DNA from: Rhexocercosporidium sp. MPI-PUGE-AT-0058
Lineage: Eukaryota; Ascomycota; Leotiomycetes; Helotiales
Assembly: GCA_020746875.1 (NCBI GenBank)
Contig: JAGTJL010000025.1
Coordinates: 558,001 to 622,000, forward strand
Direction of reading: 5' to 3'
Length of the DNA stretch: 64,000 bases
The notes below the pieces were generated by a model. That model ran no database searches and was not told where the DNA came from. It worked only from the letters and a program-made list of their open reading frames with translations. Of the stretch, positions 1 through 11,463 are shown one piece after another. The stretch's first letter is position 1, and each line of letters begins with the position of its first letter. The position numbers and the translations under genes are program-made.

Positions 1-1
1 G

Positions 2-94
2 AAACTCTCACTAGCAAAAGCGACAGCAGGAACCATCAACCGGGCGCTGAAAGCCACAAACGATCCGGCGGTAATGCCGGTCGTGATTAGCTAG
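2..94 (+). CDS. possible 3' end of a gene entering from the left
   Basis: The second forward frame is open from the left edge to a TAG at 92-94 and encodes about 30 residues, ending in VMPVVIS. Its composition (Ala/Thr rich, amphipathic) looks protein-like and it could be the last codons of a gene that begins outside the window. Frame 1 is also open, to a TAG at 88-90, and reads as low-complexity polar sequence. There is too little to name a family. Confidence 0.25.
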   Translation, partial: KLSLAKATAGTINRALKATNDPAVMPVVIS

Positions 95-473
95 GCTAAT
101 CTTAAAGGACATAGACTAGAAGATGCGGAACGCGGGTGTACGATTCGCCATGAGAGTGTGGATGACATACCACTTGCTCCGGTTCATATGAGATCAAAGA
201 AGGGGTTTTGAGCATTGGGAGATGTGACCATGGGAGTATGGGATGTTTGGTAGTCTGTGGTGGACCTAAGCGAAAGACCAAAATGCCGATGAGCAATCAA
301 CATCACTCACCTGCTTTTAATATGCAAGGACATTTGACCCTGTCATGCGTGTAGCAGAATTTCATTGTGTACTTGAAGTGCCTGGTACTTCAACCAGTAA
401 TGAGACCAGTACACATGTAGCTCAGCCATAGCCCACCAGCCAAGGCTATACTCTTCTCTCGCGAAGGACTTCC
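95..473. other. intergenic, no gene seen
   Basis: No convincing reading frame, tRNA or repeat is visible. The stretch would hold the 3' flank of the minus-strand GH3-GNAT gene and, possibly, of the partial gene at the left edge. Confidence 0.5.
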
Positions 474-3400
474 TCACCACTCAAAGGACTCATACTCCCA
501 TGCGACTTCAAAGCCCAACCGTTCATAAAACCCCCTGATAGTAACCCAATCAATCATAACACCCTCCACACCCCTCTTCCTCATATCCTCAATAGCTTTA
601 ACAAGTAACGCAAGTCCGATACCTTTACCTCTGGCTGCTTCATCGACGCCAACACATCCAATGAGACCTGTTTTATTCTTCGAAGGGAGGAGATTGATGA
701 ATGCGAGATCGTCGAGGACGACGGCGGAGGGTGAGCACATGAGTGTCCAGCCTAGTTGGGCGTCCGTCTCGAGGTCGAAGGCTACCATTACTTCGCGGTG
801 TTGGTTGGTTGCTGCGAGACGCTCGTAAGCTTCAACCCAGCCCTGTGTGTAAGAAGTTAGGTTAGCGATATTGAGGGGAAAGAGGTAAATTGGCAGCGGA
901 TGACTGACTATATTCTTGAAATTTGCACGCTGTTTGGCGATGCATTCATCGTAGAGTTCGGGCGACCAAGGTGCGAATCTGAGAGGGAGCTTCGAGACTC
1001 GGGCTAGAACATCAGGCGGTGCGATTTCACCTCTTGTAATGTTGCGGTAGAAGTCGCGTGCTGTAGGCTCGGCTGGTTTCCGGAAACCTGTGGGGTAAAT
1101 CACCTTAGTATGATGCTGACAAAAAAAAGCTTCACGAGAATGCGAAGAAAACTTACCTCTATGTAACAAAAAGTCCTTGGTACTTTGAGGAAATTCTATG
1201 GGGACAGCAGGCCAGAAGCGTGGAAAGACAGATCCAAACTGCAAGCTTTTTAATTTTCTTCCTTCTGTAAGAGACTCCCGAGCTTTGGCAATCAGTGCAG
1301 TGCCTAGACCTTTCCCTCGGTAATCAGGAAGCACTCCGATAGCAGTGATCTTCCCATGATTGTTTCCCTCTAAAGAGAAGAAGTATGACATGACAAAGCC
1401 TTTCTCATGGTTGAAGTGGTGACCATGCTCTTGTCTGAGGATTTTTGCTAGGCGTGGGAGCTCCATTGGCCATTTAGTGAATATTTCCTGCCACAAGTTC
1501 CAAATTTGAAGGATACCGTCGTCTGACTTTGAGAGCGGGCGAATGTCATGAGTTGTAGGTTGGCATCCAACTGGGAGAGAACCTAGAGGCTTGGCGATGC
1601 CGAAAATTACATCAACTGCTGATTTGAATGCTGGGATGGTAGGTTCGTAGATGGTGATGTAGTTCTTGATCTCATCCCTTTCCTCGAGAAAGTCGTACGG
1701 ATCGCAAGTTGCAATAGCAATCAACTTCTCTCCGAATTTCCGCCCGAGTGACAGACCATGATCCTTCTGATACGGACTCAAGCTGGCATTCCTAGTAGCT
1801 AATATAACGATATCCGCTTCGGCAACGTGCTTCTCATCCTCTGACGAGAGGGGTCTGTCTTCATAGAAACGCACATCGACAATTTTGGGGTCCTGAAGTC
1901 GGAGTAGATCAATATACGTGGAGGGCGTGTGTGGTTCTCTGGTCTTCTCCTCGCTACTTTCAACTGCGCCGCCGCTTGCCGGGGTCTTTCCGGGACTGAC
2001 AAAAACGATTTTCGGCGCCGAAGTTAGGCTGATAGGAAATGTCTTAGCAATGCTCCGTACAACTGTCGTGCTCTTTGCGTAAACTTCCGATGCCAAAACA
2101 GCCTGCCTTTCATTTCGAGTCTCTGCGTTTTCCATTGTCGAAAAGGGAAGGGTGAAATCGGTTACGTATTTCGACTTCAGAGCTTCCACTCTTGCCACAG
2201 AGGCTTGTATGTCATCCTGCGATAGCTCTCCGGTTTTAACGGCGTCAATTACCAATTCGATAGCCCGAACCTGCGCTGTCATTGTATGGCATATCATCAC
2301 ACAGTCCGTCCCAGCCTATTAGATGTCAATTTCCTGTGTCATTGACGACATTGATGGGGCCGGAACTTGCTCACCTTGAGTGCCATAACAGCACCTTTTT
2401 CAGTGCCAAAAGTAGCTCTCACGCCGTCCATCTCAAGGCAGTCACTGACAATCATGCCGTTGTACTTCATTTCATCTCTCAAAATCTTGATAGCATCCGG
2501 ATTCAAGCTTGCGGGAAGCTTCTTGGAGGGATGATCGTCGCTCAAACTTGGGTCTCCAATCCCTGGCATAGCGATATGCGCCGTCATAATAGAGTCAACG
2601 CCCTCGATCACAGCTCTTCTGAATGGCACAAGTTCGCATACATCCAATTGGGCCTTGCTCTTAGCGATGACAGGAAGTCCATAGTGGGAATCGACCGCTG
2701 TATCTCCGTGGCCAGGAAAATGCTTGACGCAAGGGATGACACCACCTTCACTCAGCCCTTTGATTTGAGCAGACACAAACCTACCCACAGTCTCGGGATT
2801 GTCAGAAGGAGAGCGTACTCCAATGACGGGATTCTTAGGCTCGGAGTTCACATCTGCAATCGGTGCGTAATTGGTGTTAATACCAAAGCTCTTCAATGTC
2901 TCAGCCGTAGCGGAAGCTATTTTGTACGCATTCTTGGCGTTACCAGTAGCTCCAAGTGCCATAGAGCCTGGAAGCTGGGTAGCAACAGGAGATTTGATAC
3001 GGGTGACCAGCCCGTTTTCCTGGTCTATGGCTATGAAGAGTCCTTGAGTGTGGCCCGCTTCCTTCGCAATCTCTTGGAGGGAGTATGTGAGTTCAAGTAG
3101 CTGGGTAGCATTGTCAACGTTCCGTAAGAAAAGGATCACTGCTCCAACTTTGTGCGTCCGGATGAGGGTCTTGATGTCTTCGCTAGCCACGTGACCATGG
3201 AATCCAACGATGAAGAGCTGGTGTTTGTTAGTAAAGTGATCGTTCACATGCTTCTCATGCGTGCTAGTTGGTGATCGGGGTGTATCTCCTGTTATGCCCG
3301 TCTTTAAGATGATAGCCTGATGTGACTACCACTAAATCGGACTGGATCGGTGATATCACGCAAGAAAGGATGCAAGGTTAAAAAGATATTCTTGATAGTG

Positions 3401-3517
3401 AGGGGGAAGATATAGGTTTCCCGGGTATGATGCAACGTCTGAATCAAATCCACTCACCTGCCCAACTTTAGACCTCAGCTCTTCCTCAGTCCATAGAGTT
3501 AAAGCTGGGGAAGCCAT
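474..3517 (-). CDS. GH3 beta-N-acetylglucosaminidase fused to two GNAT acetyltransferase domains
   Basis: Exons on the minus strand are 3517-3458, 3217-2375, 2315-1157 and 1087-474, all phase-consistent, giving 891 residues. The start reads MASPALTLWTEEELRSKVGQ and joins directly to LFIVGFHG. The GH3 barrel (about 20-330) carries the NagZ-type motif KHFPGHGDTAVDSH near residue 185, whose Asp-His pair is the general acid/base in this subfamily, and VSDCLEM, whose Asp (about 279) is the expected nucleophile. A GH3 C-terminal domain follows (about 400-550). Two GNAT domains come next, with acetyl-CoA loops YRGKGLGTAL (about 635) and ARGKGIGLAL near the C-terminus. The likely role is release of GlcNAc from chitin or glycoconjugate fragments, with possible acetyl transfer to an amino sugar. 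Fungal GH3-GNAT proteins of this kind are known. No signal peptide is visible, so it is probably intracellular. The third intron (1156-1088, 69 nt) is in frame and stop-free. Confidence 0.9.
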
Positions 3518-4087
3518 TCTGAAAGACTGGTCCTAGGTTGATGTTTGGAAGCAGCTGTTCACGCTCGAAAACTTGTTCTCGACACCTGATAAGTAGAACT
3601 TCAATCCAAACTTAAATTCGAGATCCGTTCCTCTTGATACGTGACGTCGCTTGATGTTGTTGAAGCAACAGAGCGTAGGGGTGGTGAAATAAGCTTCAGG
3701 GGTCATCACGTGCTTGGCATCGCTTCCCCATGGAACTCACCGCAGACCTTCCCATCTTCAAGATACCGATAAGTTGTTATGCAAGGTAGCATTTCTATCG
3801 TCAACAACCCCCATCTTTGATATCGTACGAAACAAGCACGAGTAAATGTAGGGGTGATGGAGCCGAGACTCAGCAAGACCGAGGATTTTACGTGAAAATC
3901 ATTTCCCCACTCATGTGCTGGTTGGCCGCCACCATACTATTCCAAACCGGACTCGAGGTGTCAAGCTTTCTGGGGTAAGCACTTGCGAACTACCCGATAA
4001 CAGTTCCGTAGTCCCGGGTCTGGAAGAGGGAAAGCTTGAGCTACAGTGGTGTGAGGATATATTAAGTGCTGGGTCCCAGAGTTTGTT
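3518..4087. promoter_or_regulatory. divergent intergenic region, GH3-GNAT / Atg22-like
   Basis: 570 bp separate the two start codons, so the region should hold both promoters and 5' UTRs. I see no specific operator-like motif and no coding exon. Confidence 0.4.
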
Positions 4088-6176
4088 ATGGCTTCTCCTT
4101 GTGAGATATCCCGCTGCGACTCACGCGAACCATTATTGAATGTCATGGACGATTCCATTGGTGTCAGTGCTCAGAATGACGTTTTTCTGAGTCGTCTTTC
4201 GGTTGATGCCGGTAAAGCGAAGGAGATCAAGGAGAATCTGCAGAAGTATGAACAGCTGTTCGGGGCGGATGAGGATGCTTTTGATCAGCCCACCACAACG
4301 AGAAAGGAGCTTTGGTCGTACTACTTGTACTACAATGTAGGATCACAGGAAGAAGGTGTGAATGACAGTACAATGCTGACAACTGCAGGGTGACAATGGT
4401 GTCGGCCCAGGATCATATTCCCAAGCTCTGTTCCAATCTGCGTTGACAGGTTCTGGACACGATCCCGATATCCATCCAATCCAAAAGGGCAACTGTGGAA
4501 ATGCAGGTTGTGTTATTTCTTGGGGTTCAGGGACGAGATCTGTAGCAAGTGTCGTCCTCATTGCGAACGGAATTTGCTTTGCAGTGATGACCGTCATGTT
4601 CGTCGGGTTGGGATCGGCAGCAGATTATGGGACTTTTGGTCGATGGTTACTGCTTGTGCTCACTCTCATTTGCTGGATATTCCAGTATGGCATGATGGCA
4701 ATCCGACATCCAGAGCAATGGCCTGCTGCGATGGTAATATACATCATTGCATATATTGCATACGTGAGTCCATCGTCACACTACTTTATTTTTGACACTG
4801 ACCCTCATCAGGGTGCAACTCTCGTTTTCTACGCGGCTCTGTTCCCCAGACTTGCTCGCTACCAACCTCATGTTCGAAAAGCTAGGGACGAAGATCTCAA
4901 AGAAGCTAAAATCAGCCAAGCAGAATACGACAATATCGAAAGTCTGGAACGGAATCATGTCAGCAGTATCTCAACTGCGCATTCTAACATTGGGTACCTC
5001 CTCACACTGGTCATCAATCTGTCCGTACTTCTTCCGCTTCAAGGAAATCCATTTGGGAACAACCTTGCTTTATGCCTGACAAACACCTGTAAGCCAATCC
5101 TCCCGGCATGATAGACGACTTGCTGAAGTGGTAGATTGGGTTGTCCTTGGAGTGTGGTGGTTCATTTTCCGTAAGTATTCCAGGACCCTTGGCCGGGCTA
5201 TGTCTCGGCTCAGCGCATCCCTCCCCTCAGAGACATCTTCTGACATAACTTCCTCAGAACAACCCCGTCCCGGACCAAAAATCCCCAAAGGCAGCAACTA
5301 CGCCACGATCGGCTGGAAACAAGTCTGGCTCGCACTGAAAGAAGTCAGACACCTCCCTCAAACCTTCATCTACCTAGTCGCATTCTTCCTCCTAGCCGAC
5401 GGTCTTAACACAACCGGCTCCCTCATCGGGATCATCCAAAACAACATCGTCCAGTTCTCGTTCCTAGAAATCACATACCTCGGAATTGCGCAGGCAGCTT
5501 GCTCCATCACGTCCACTTTTGGATTCTGGTACATCCAGAAATATTTCGGAATCAAAACGAAACATATGTTCATGGTGACCAATTTCTTCAGTGTCTTCAT
5601 CCCTTTCTATGGTATGTTAGGGCTTTGGACGAACAAGGTTGGGTATCATCATGTTCGCGATTTCTGGATCTACAATGTTCTGTTTGGATTGTTCCAGGCG
5701 CCTTACTATGCTTATGCTCAAACTATGATGTCCGAGGTTACACCACGCGGATACGAGAATATGTTCTTCGGCCTCTTCGGTATCACTAACCGTGCTGTAA
5801 GCTGCAAATCCCACATTCACAATCTTTTAGAGCTAATAAATGTTCCAAGTCGAGTATAATCGGACCCAACGTCGTCCAAGCGATCATCAACTCCTCCAAC
5901 AACAACTGGATGGGCTTTCCCTTCCTCTTCACCTTGTGTACAGCTGCAAGTATCGTCATCTGGTTCGTAGACATCGAGAAAGGTCGAGAGAATTGCAGGA
6001 AATATGTCGAAGAGCGGAAATTGCTTCGCGTGGCGAAAGAGTCGGGTCTCACAACTGATCAAGTTATTGCAGGAATCGCCACGGGCGAACTTGTTCCTGA
6101 GAGCAGCGGCAGTAGCGGGAACGTGGAACATGTTGAAGCGGCGGAGCTTTCGGGGAAGAAGGATCATGTTGATTGA
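4088..6176 (+). CDS. atg22: Atg22-family vacuolar amino-acid effluxer
   Basis: Exons 4088-4336, 4389-4763, 4812-5088, 5135-5170, 5258-5796 and 5850-6176 keep frame and give 600 residues, the usual Atg22 size. The N-terminal family signature WSYYLYYN is followed by GDNGVGPGSYSQ across the first intron. About a dozen hydrophobic segments follow, with the conserved block RPGPKIPKGSNY and the helix ADGLNTTGSLIGIIQNN. Atg22 is an MFS-like transporter of the vacuole membrane that exports amino acids such as leucine after autophagic breakdown. Removing the 87-nt intron 5171-5257, which has a GTAAGT donor, takes out a polar insertion that does not fit the family. Reading through it would stay open, so this intron is inferred from fit and splice signals. 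Fungi often have several Atg22 paralogues, and which one this is cannot be told here. Confidence 0.88.
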
Positions 6177-6450
6177 ATAGAGGACCCTAGATGTGGCTGT
6201 AGAAAAAGAAGAACCTGAAACGTCTTTTCCACTACATCTTTGTTCTCATCCAAAAGTGTGTTTTCACATCTGTCTCACCTCAAAGCTTGGCACGGATGCC
6301 TGCTGAGTCTCTATCCATTTTTGAGATGTTTGTTTTCTTGTCAGCTTATAGGTTACAACTTCCTTGTCGAGTCCAAATACTACTCCACACTTCGCCGAGA
6401 TGAGTCATTCAAAAGCAAGCTTACTTCAAACGTCGCACCCGACAAGTACA

Positions 6451-6456
6451 TATAAA
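6451..6456 (+). promoter_or_regulatory. TATA-like box upstream of the adenosine deaminase gene
   Basis: TATAAA lies 49-54 nt before the ATG at 6505. The position would allow a very short 5' UTR. It is an isolated match, so its function is inferred. Confidence 0.35.
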
Positions 6457-6504
6457 TCTCACAACTTCGCATTAACTATTCCTCCCACAACACTTACCCA
6501 AACC

Positions 6505-8449
6505 ATGGACCACCAAGGCGCCGAAAACCAAGACCGCGTACAGACCTTCTTCGGAAATCGCTCAGAGCTGATATCACGTGAAAAACAGCAAAGAAGCGGT
6601 AAGTCCGACTCCTTGGTTTTCGAGACTCTCTCGCACAGTCCAATTCGAAGACAAACTTATCATAAAAACTTTAGATTTCCAATTCCGCCAATCACTCTCC
6701 CCAACAGCCCAAAAAGCCTGCTCAATAGTCTCCAAGATCCGGCTTCAAGAACACGAAATGATATGGAGTCGACGCACTCCCCTTCCAAATTCCAACTCCA
6801 CCGAAGTCATCCCCCTTGATTTCAGTTCTCAAAAATCTGAAACATCGGAAGAGCTCTTCCCAGGTATGATTTTCAACTCAGCCAAGAACCACATGGAGAG
6901 CACGCAACTCTGGAAGATCGTCCAGAGAATGCCGAAAGGTGCATTGCTGCATTGTCATCTAGGCGCTATGGTTGATTTGGAGTGGTTATTTGAGCAGGCG
7001 GTGCAGACTAGCGGAATGTTTGTTTCGGCATCGGAGGCGTTGAGTGATGCGGAAGTGAGGGGGAGGCCTGATGTGAACGTTAAGATTGAATTTTCTGCGA
7101 ACTGTGTGAGAGAGAAGAGTGAGGAGAAAGAAGAAGGCATTTGGGAGGTAGGTTATGAGGCTTTGAAGAAAGTTCCTTTGAAGAATGCAGCCGAGACTTT
7201 TCCTGATGGGGGAAAAGCGGGCTTTTTGAGGTGGATGAAGGATCGCTGCTCAGTCACCCAGTCAGAGGCAGTACAGAACCATCTCGGCGTCGACGATATC
7301 TGGAAGAAACTCCAATCAGCATTCGTCACCATCACGCCAATCGTATACTACGAGCCGATCACGCGGAAGTTCTTAAGGAAGTTCCTGCAAACTGCGTATG
7401 CGGATGGGATCCGGTGGGTGGAGATGCGAGGGATGACGAGGAGCTTCAGATTGGAGGGTGAGGACGAGCTGGTGGAGAATAGGCTGCAGCTTGTAAGGGT
7501 TTTCAGGGAGGAGATTGATGCTTTTAAAGCTAGTGAGGAGGGCAAGGGGTTTTGGGGTTGTAGGTTGATTTGGGATACGTTGAGGAGTTTTGATGATGAG
7601 GCTATTATTACAGGTATGCTACCCTCAAGATTTATTGCTCTATATCATCAGAATTATAAGAAACTGATAATGGAAAATAGATATGAAACTCTGCATGACA
7701 GCCAAAAAGCTCTACCCAACCCTCATCTCAGGCTACGACCTCGTCGGCCCCGAAGACCACGGACGTACACTTCACTCCCTAACCCCCGTCCTCGTGTGGT
7801 TCCAAGCTCAGCTCAACAAGGAGAACCTCAATATCCCCTACTTCCTCCATGCCGGCGAATGCGTCGGTGACGGGGACTCCACGGACCAAAACCTCTACGA
7901 CGCAATCCTCTTCAAGACGCGACGAATCGGCCACGCGTTCTCGCTGTACAAACACCCGCTGTTGATCGATATGGTGAAGGAGAAGCAGATCCTGGTGGAG
8001 AGCTGTCCGATCTCGAATGAAGTGTTGAGGTATACGGCGAGTATTAAGATGCATCCTCTGCCGGCGCTGTTGGCGAGGGGTGTGAAGGCTGCGATCTCGA
8101 ATGATGATCCGGCGTTGATGGGGCAGGGAAGTGCGGCGTTGGCGCATGATTTTTGGCAGGCGCTGCAGGGGTGGGATAATCTTGGGTTGGCTGGGTTGGT
8201 GAGTTATTTTGATGTTTTGGTGTTGGAATTGTGGTTGATTTATGCTGATTTTCGTTGTTGTAGGGTTCGCTTGCGCAGAATAGTGTTTGTTGGTCTGCGT
8301 TCGAAGATCAATCTGATGCTGAGTGGGTTGAGGATGTTGCTAAGGGTGTGAATGGTACTGGAATCCGTGCTCAGCGGATTAAACAGTGGAATGCTGAATG
8401 GGAAGAGTTCTGTGGGTGGATTGTGAAGGAGTTTGGGGATGTTAAGTGA
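6505..8449 (+). CDS. adenosine deaminase, ADGF/CECR1-like
   Basis: Exons 6505-6598, 6639-7613, 7681-8198 and 8264-8449 give 590 residues. Zinc and catalytic motifs of the metal-dependent deaminase barrel are all present: LLHCHLGA (His136, His138), FLHAGE (His413, Glu415), RRIGHA (His441) and ISNDDP (Asp498-499). The N-terminal helical segment (FRQSLSPTAQKA) before the barrel is typical of the ADGF group. No secretion signal is seen, so it is probably intracellular, unlike animal ADA2. It should hydrolyse adenosine or deoxyadenosine to the inosine form in purine salvage. The first intron is only 40 nt. The neighbouring NCS1 permease makes a nucleobase-salvage context plausible. The exact substrate is inferred. 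Confidence 0.9.
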
Positions 8450-8762
8450 TGGTGAGAAAGGATGGGGAGGTTGCTTCGTCGGGAAGATTTTAACATCTAG
8501 GTTTGCAGACCGACATTCAACAAGGCGTTGTCGTTACACTGGAAGATGTATTTCAACACAAGGTTGCGAACCGCTGTTTAACAGGCGTTTGGAAGGTCTG
8601 GTAGAATGGGAGCACTGGAGACTCTGGATTTTAATCTCACGTACCGTCATTGTATTTCAATAGGCGATGATGAGCGAGTTCTACAATTCTTCAATAACCC
8701 TCACTCCCTGTATCTAGAAAGATCGGCTTGTCTAAACAATGGATAGCTCAAGATATCACAGT
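8450..8762. other. convergent intergenic region
   Basis: 3' flanks of the deaminase (+) and the permease (-). It has a short direct repeat, a sequence like GTTTGCAGACCG(A/C) near 8500 and a related copy near 8560, but no gene. Confidence 0.4.
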
Positions 8763-10620
8763 CTATATAGGAGTGACACTAACACCATCCGCACTCTCTG
8801 ACTTTATCTCCCCGTTTCCACCTCCACTCCCCGCACCCAGACTCTCCACATCCCCCTCTCCATCTAAAACCAGCCCCCTCTCACTGGGCCTCACATAATC
8901 CTTCGGCTCCCTCCACTCACTCAGCGGTATCGTCAATGCGGGCGGACTCCAAGTACAGCACGCCCAATACGTGAAGAAGCTCACAAAAAGCCCAGTCGGA
9001 TACGCGAAATAATACGCCTTGGTGACACCGACTGGGGCAGAAACGCCCATGTTGTTCAAGAAGCCGTAAAAGTTCGGAATGATGCCTACGATGTACGCGA
9101 GATAGGCGCGCCAGTTCCAGCCTCCGATGTAATAGTATACACCTGACTTCCGGGCCGTGTAGAGGTCTTCGACTTCGAGGTAACCGCGGGTGGTCACGTA
9201 GTAGTGGCAGAGCAGGACGCCTGTGATGGCCGAGAGGAAGATCTGGTACGAGGCCATAAAGGAGATGAATATGCTTGCCGAGCCGAGGAGATACCAAGGG
9301 TTGATAGCGAAAGACACGATGGCGCAGATGAAGAACCCTTTTCGCACTGAGAGGTATTTCGGGAAGAGGGCCGCGATGTCGTTACCTGCTGGGAGGGAGT
9401 TTTCGAATATAGAGGAGAATATCGCAGAATAGGCGAAGCAGGCTGCGATGAAGAAACAACCTGCCCGATTGGCGGACGTGTATTCAGTACTTTGAAGCTT
9501 GTCGAGGTAGTTGAGTGGGTTCCAAATAACTTCACCGAAGACGATTTGACTGCTTGCGCCGACGAGGTTACCGACGATTGAGACGATCAAGTTGGCGATA
9601 GGGAATCCAAGGAGGTTGCCGGCAATTACATCGCGAGGATTCGAGGCGTAGCGTTGGAAATCGGCGGCATTTGATGCGAATGTTGCGCAATTCGCTGCGC
9701 CGAGGAGCAAGAAGCGGATGATGAGCCAGGAGCGATCTGAGCCTTTTGCCGTTCCAGGTTGTTTAGCTACGTCGCCGATGCCGCCTGCTTTAGTAACTGT
9801 CCATGCTAGCATTGCGATAGCTGAGATGACGAAGACGAGTAGTTTGATGTAGACTAGACTTTTCATCTGCCAGCTGTTAGAACTGCAGCTTTGTGTCTTG
9901 GACTATGAGGCATACCTTCGGCACGGGGATAACTAGGAAGCAACATGTTACGAGCCAGAAGATTGCAAACCCAATCATGCCTCCAGAGTCCAGAGCTGAC
10001 CCCTTGCCCATGACATTCCTGATGTTTGCAATCCTAGGTGTAAGAGCGTGAAGCATAACGTAGATGCATTGGCCTCCCTGAACAGCGTTGACTCCATTCC
10101 ACACAATAGCCATCACAGCACGATTAAAGGTTGGCCACCAAGCACCGAAGACGCCGAATGAAGCTCTGTTGATGACTGGGAAACCACTGGGTCTTGTGTT
10201 AGCTTTTATTTTGGGTACTTTGTGGGAGTGAACTCACATGTGATATTTCGCACCTGCCCGTCCATTGAGTACGATGACGATAGCAATCAGGAACTGTCCT
10301 GCAAATGTACAGCCCACAGATTCCCACATACTAAGCCCCAGAGCCTGAGCACTTGAAGCTGCATACCAATTGGAAACAGTTGCAACTTATTACTTTGTCA
10401 GCGATGCGCCCGCAATCAGTTGAATACTAAGTAAATTACCAGCAGAGAACCAGAAAGTAAGATACGTCCAGAGATTCCATGTGCGATCTGCCAATTTCAA
10501 CGGCCGTATATCGTCATTGTCCAGCCATCGGTCCTCATATGCAACCTCCTCAGCACCTGCTGCTTTCAAGTGAGGTGTGGGAATACCCTCCCTGATGCGC
10601 CTAATGACATTGCTTGCCAT
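8763..10620 (-). CDS. NCS1-family nucleobase:cation symporter (Fur-like permease)
   Basis: Minus-strand exons 10620-10440, 10358-10238, 10186-9916 and 9866-8763 give 558 residues. The cytoplasmic N-terminus leads to DRTWNLWTYLTFWFSA, the conserved entry to TM1 in the family, and the first intron joins to ASSAQALGLSMWES. About 12 hydrophobic segments follow. WNGVNAVQGGQC and FASNAADFQRYA match the TM3 and TM6-8 substrate-site region of NCS1 carriers. The C-tail is polar and Ser/Gly rich. Characterised fungal relatives take up uracil, allantoin, uridine, purines or thiamine. The sequence alone does not fix the substrate. It faces away from a 2OG oxygenase across an 843-bp shared upstream region and converges on the adenosine deaminase. 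Confidence 0.88.
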
Positions 10621-11463
10621 TTTGCGCGATGAGAAAAATATTTCTCTAAAACGTCAAAAAGGAATCAGAAGGCAGACACCACTTCAATTGCTATGAAGAG
10701 GAGTTCCCAGGATATTATAGGTATTCCCTGGACGATATCTGCCCTGCTTATCGCATATCCAAGGATGGCAGGGAAAGACATGATCGCCGAGATTTATGCC
10801 CTATCAAAGTGGAGAGCATTGTGATTGTGTGTACTGATGGATCAAAACTCTATCTAGGGCAACTCTAGCATTTGCCAGAGTTTGAGATGGATTTCTTTGG
10901 TTCCCGCTATTGTAGGTCCCTTGGAACACGGTAAAATCATAGCTTCGACTAAAAGATGACCTAAACCCAACTGAATCAGAAAATACAGTTGAAGAACAGA
11001 CATCATCGTGGATATCACAACGCTTCTCAACTTCGCATTGCGATAGCGAACAGCGGGATATCCGACGGCGAATATATCCGTATCTTCCCTGAGAAGATCC
11101 TCAAAAATGGGATGACGGTCACGTGACACATTGTTCAGGTACGCGTAAGAGTGGGATGAACGACCGAGAGGACAAAGGTGCAACGAACTGTATGCTTGAA
11201 AACAGGGATACAAATAGGACCTTGTCTTCCAAGATAAGCTCGATTTGCATATGCAATGGTAAATAGCGGATACCGGCGAGGACCGAAAATCTAATCGCTA
11301 GCAAGTGGCTTCTGTGGACAACGGCTTATTAGGCAACGACTGTATCACAGATCCATAAGGCGGAGCAACTCACCATATGCTCGTAAGCTAGGCAAATTTG
11401 ACTTGCTATATCGAGGGAAAGTCTCTATAACATCTATTAGATACTATTTCGGAATTAGCCTAG
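10621..11463. promoter_or_regulatory. divergent intergenic region, permease / 2OG oxygenase
   Basis: 843 bp between two start codons, presumably both promoters. Three HGATAR (GATA-factor) matches lie near 10748, 11041 and 11232, about the number expected by chance, so no regulator is claimed. No gene is visible. Confidence 0.4.

Noticed and set aside
2282..3100. 272-codon forward ORF
   Set aside because: It lies antisense to exon 2 of the GH3-GNAT gene, whose catalytic motifs and splice sites are clear. No motif of its own.
10748..11237. Three HGATAR motifs suggesting GATA-factor (AreA) control of the NCS1 permease
   Set aside because: About 2-3 matches are expected by chance in 843 bp on two strands, so there is no enrichment.
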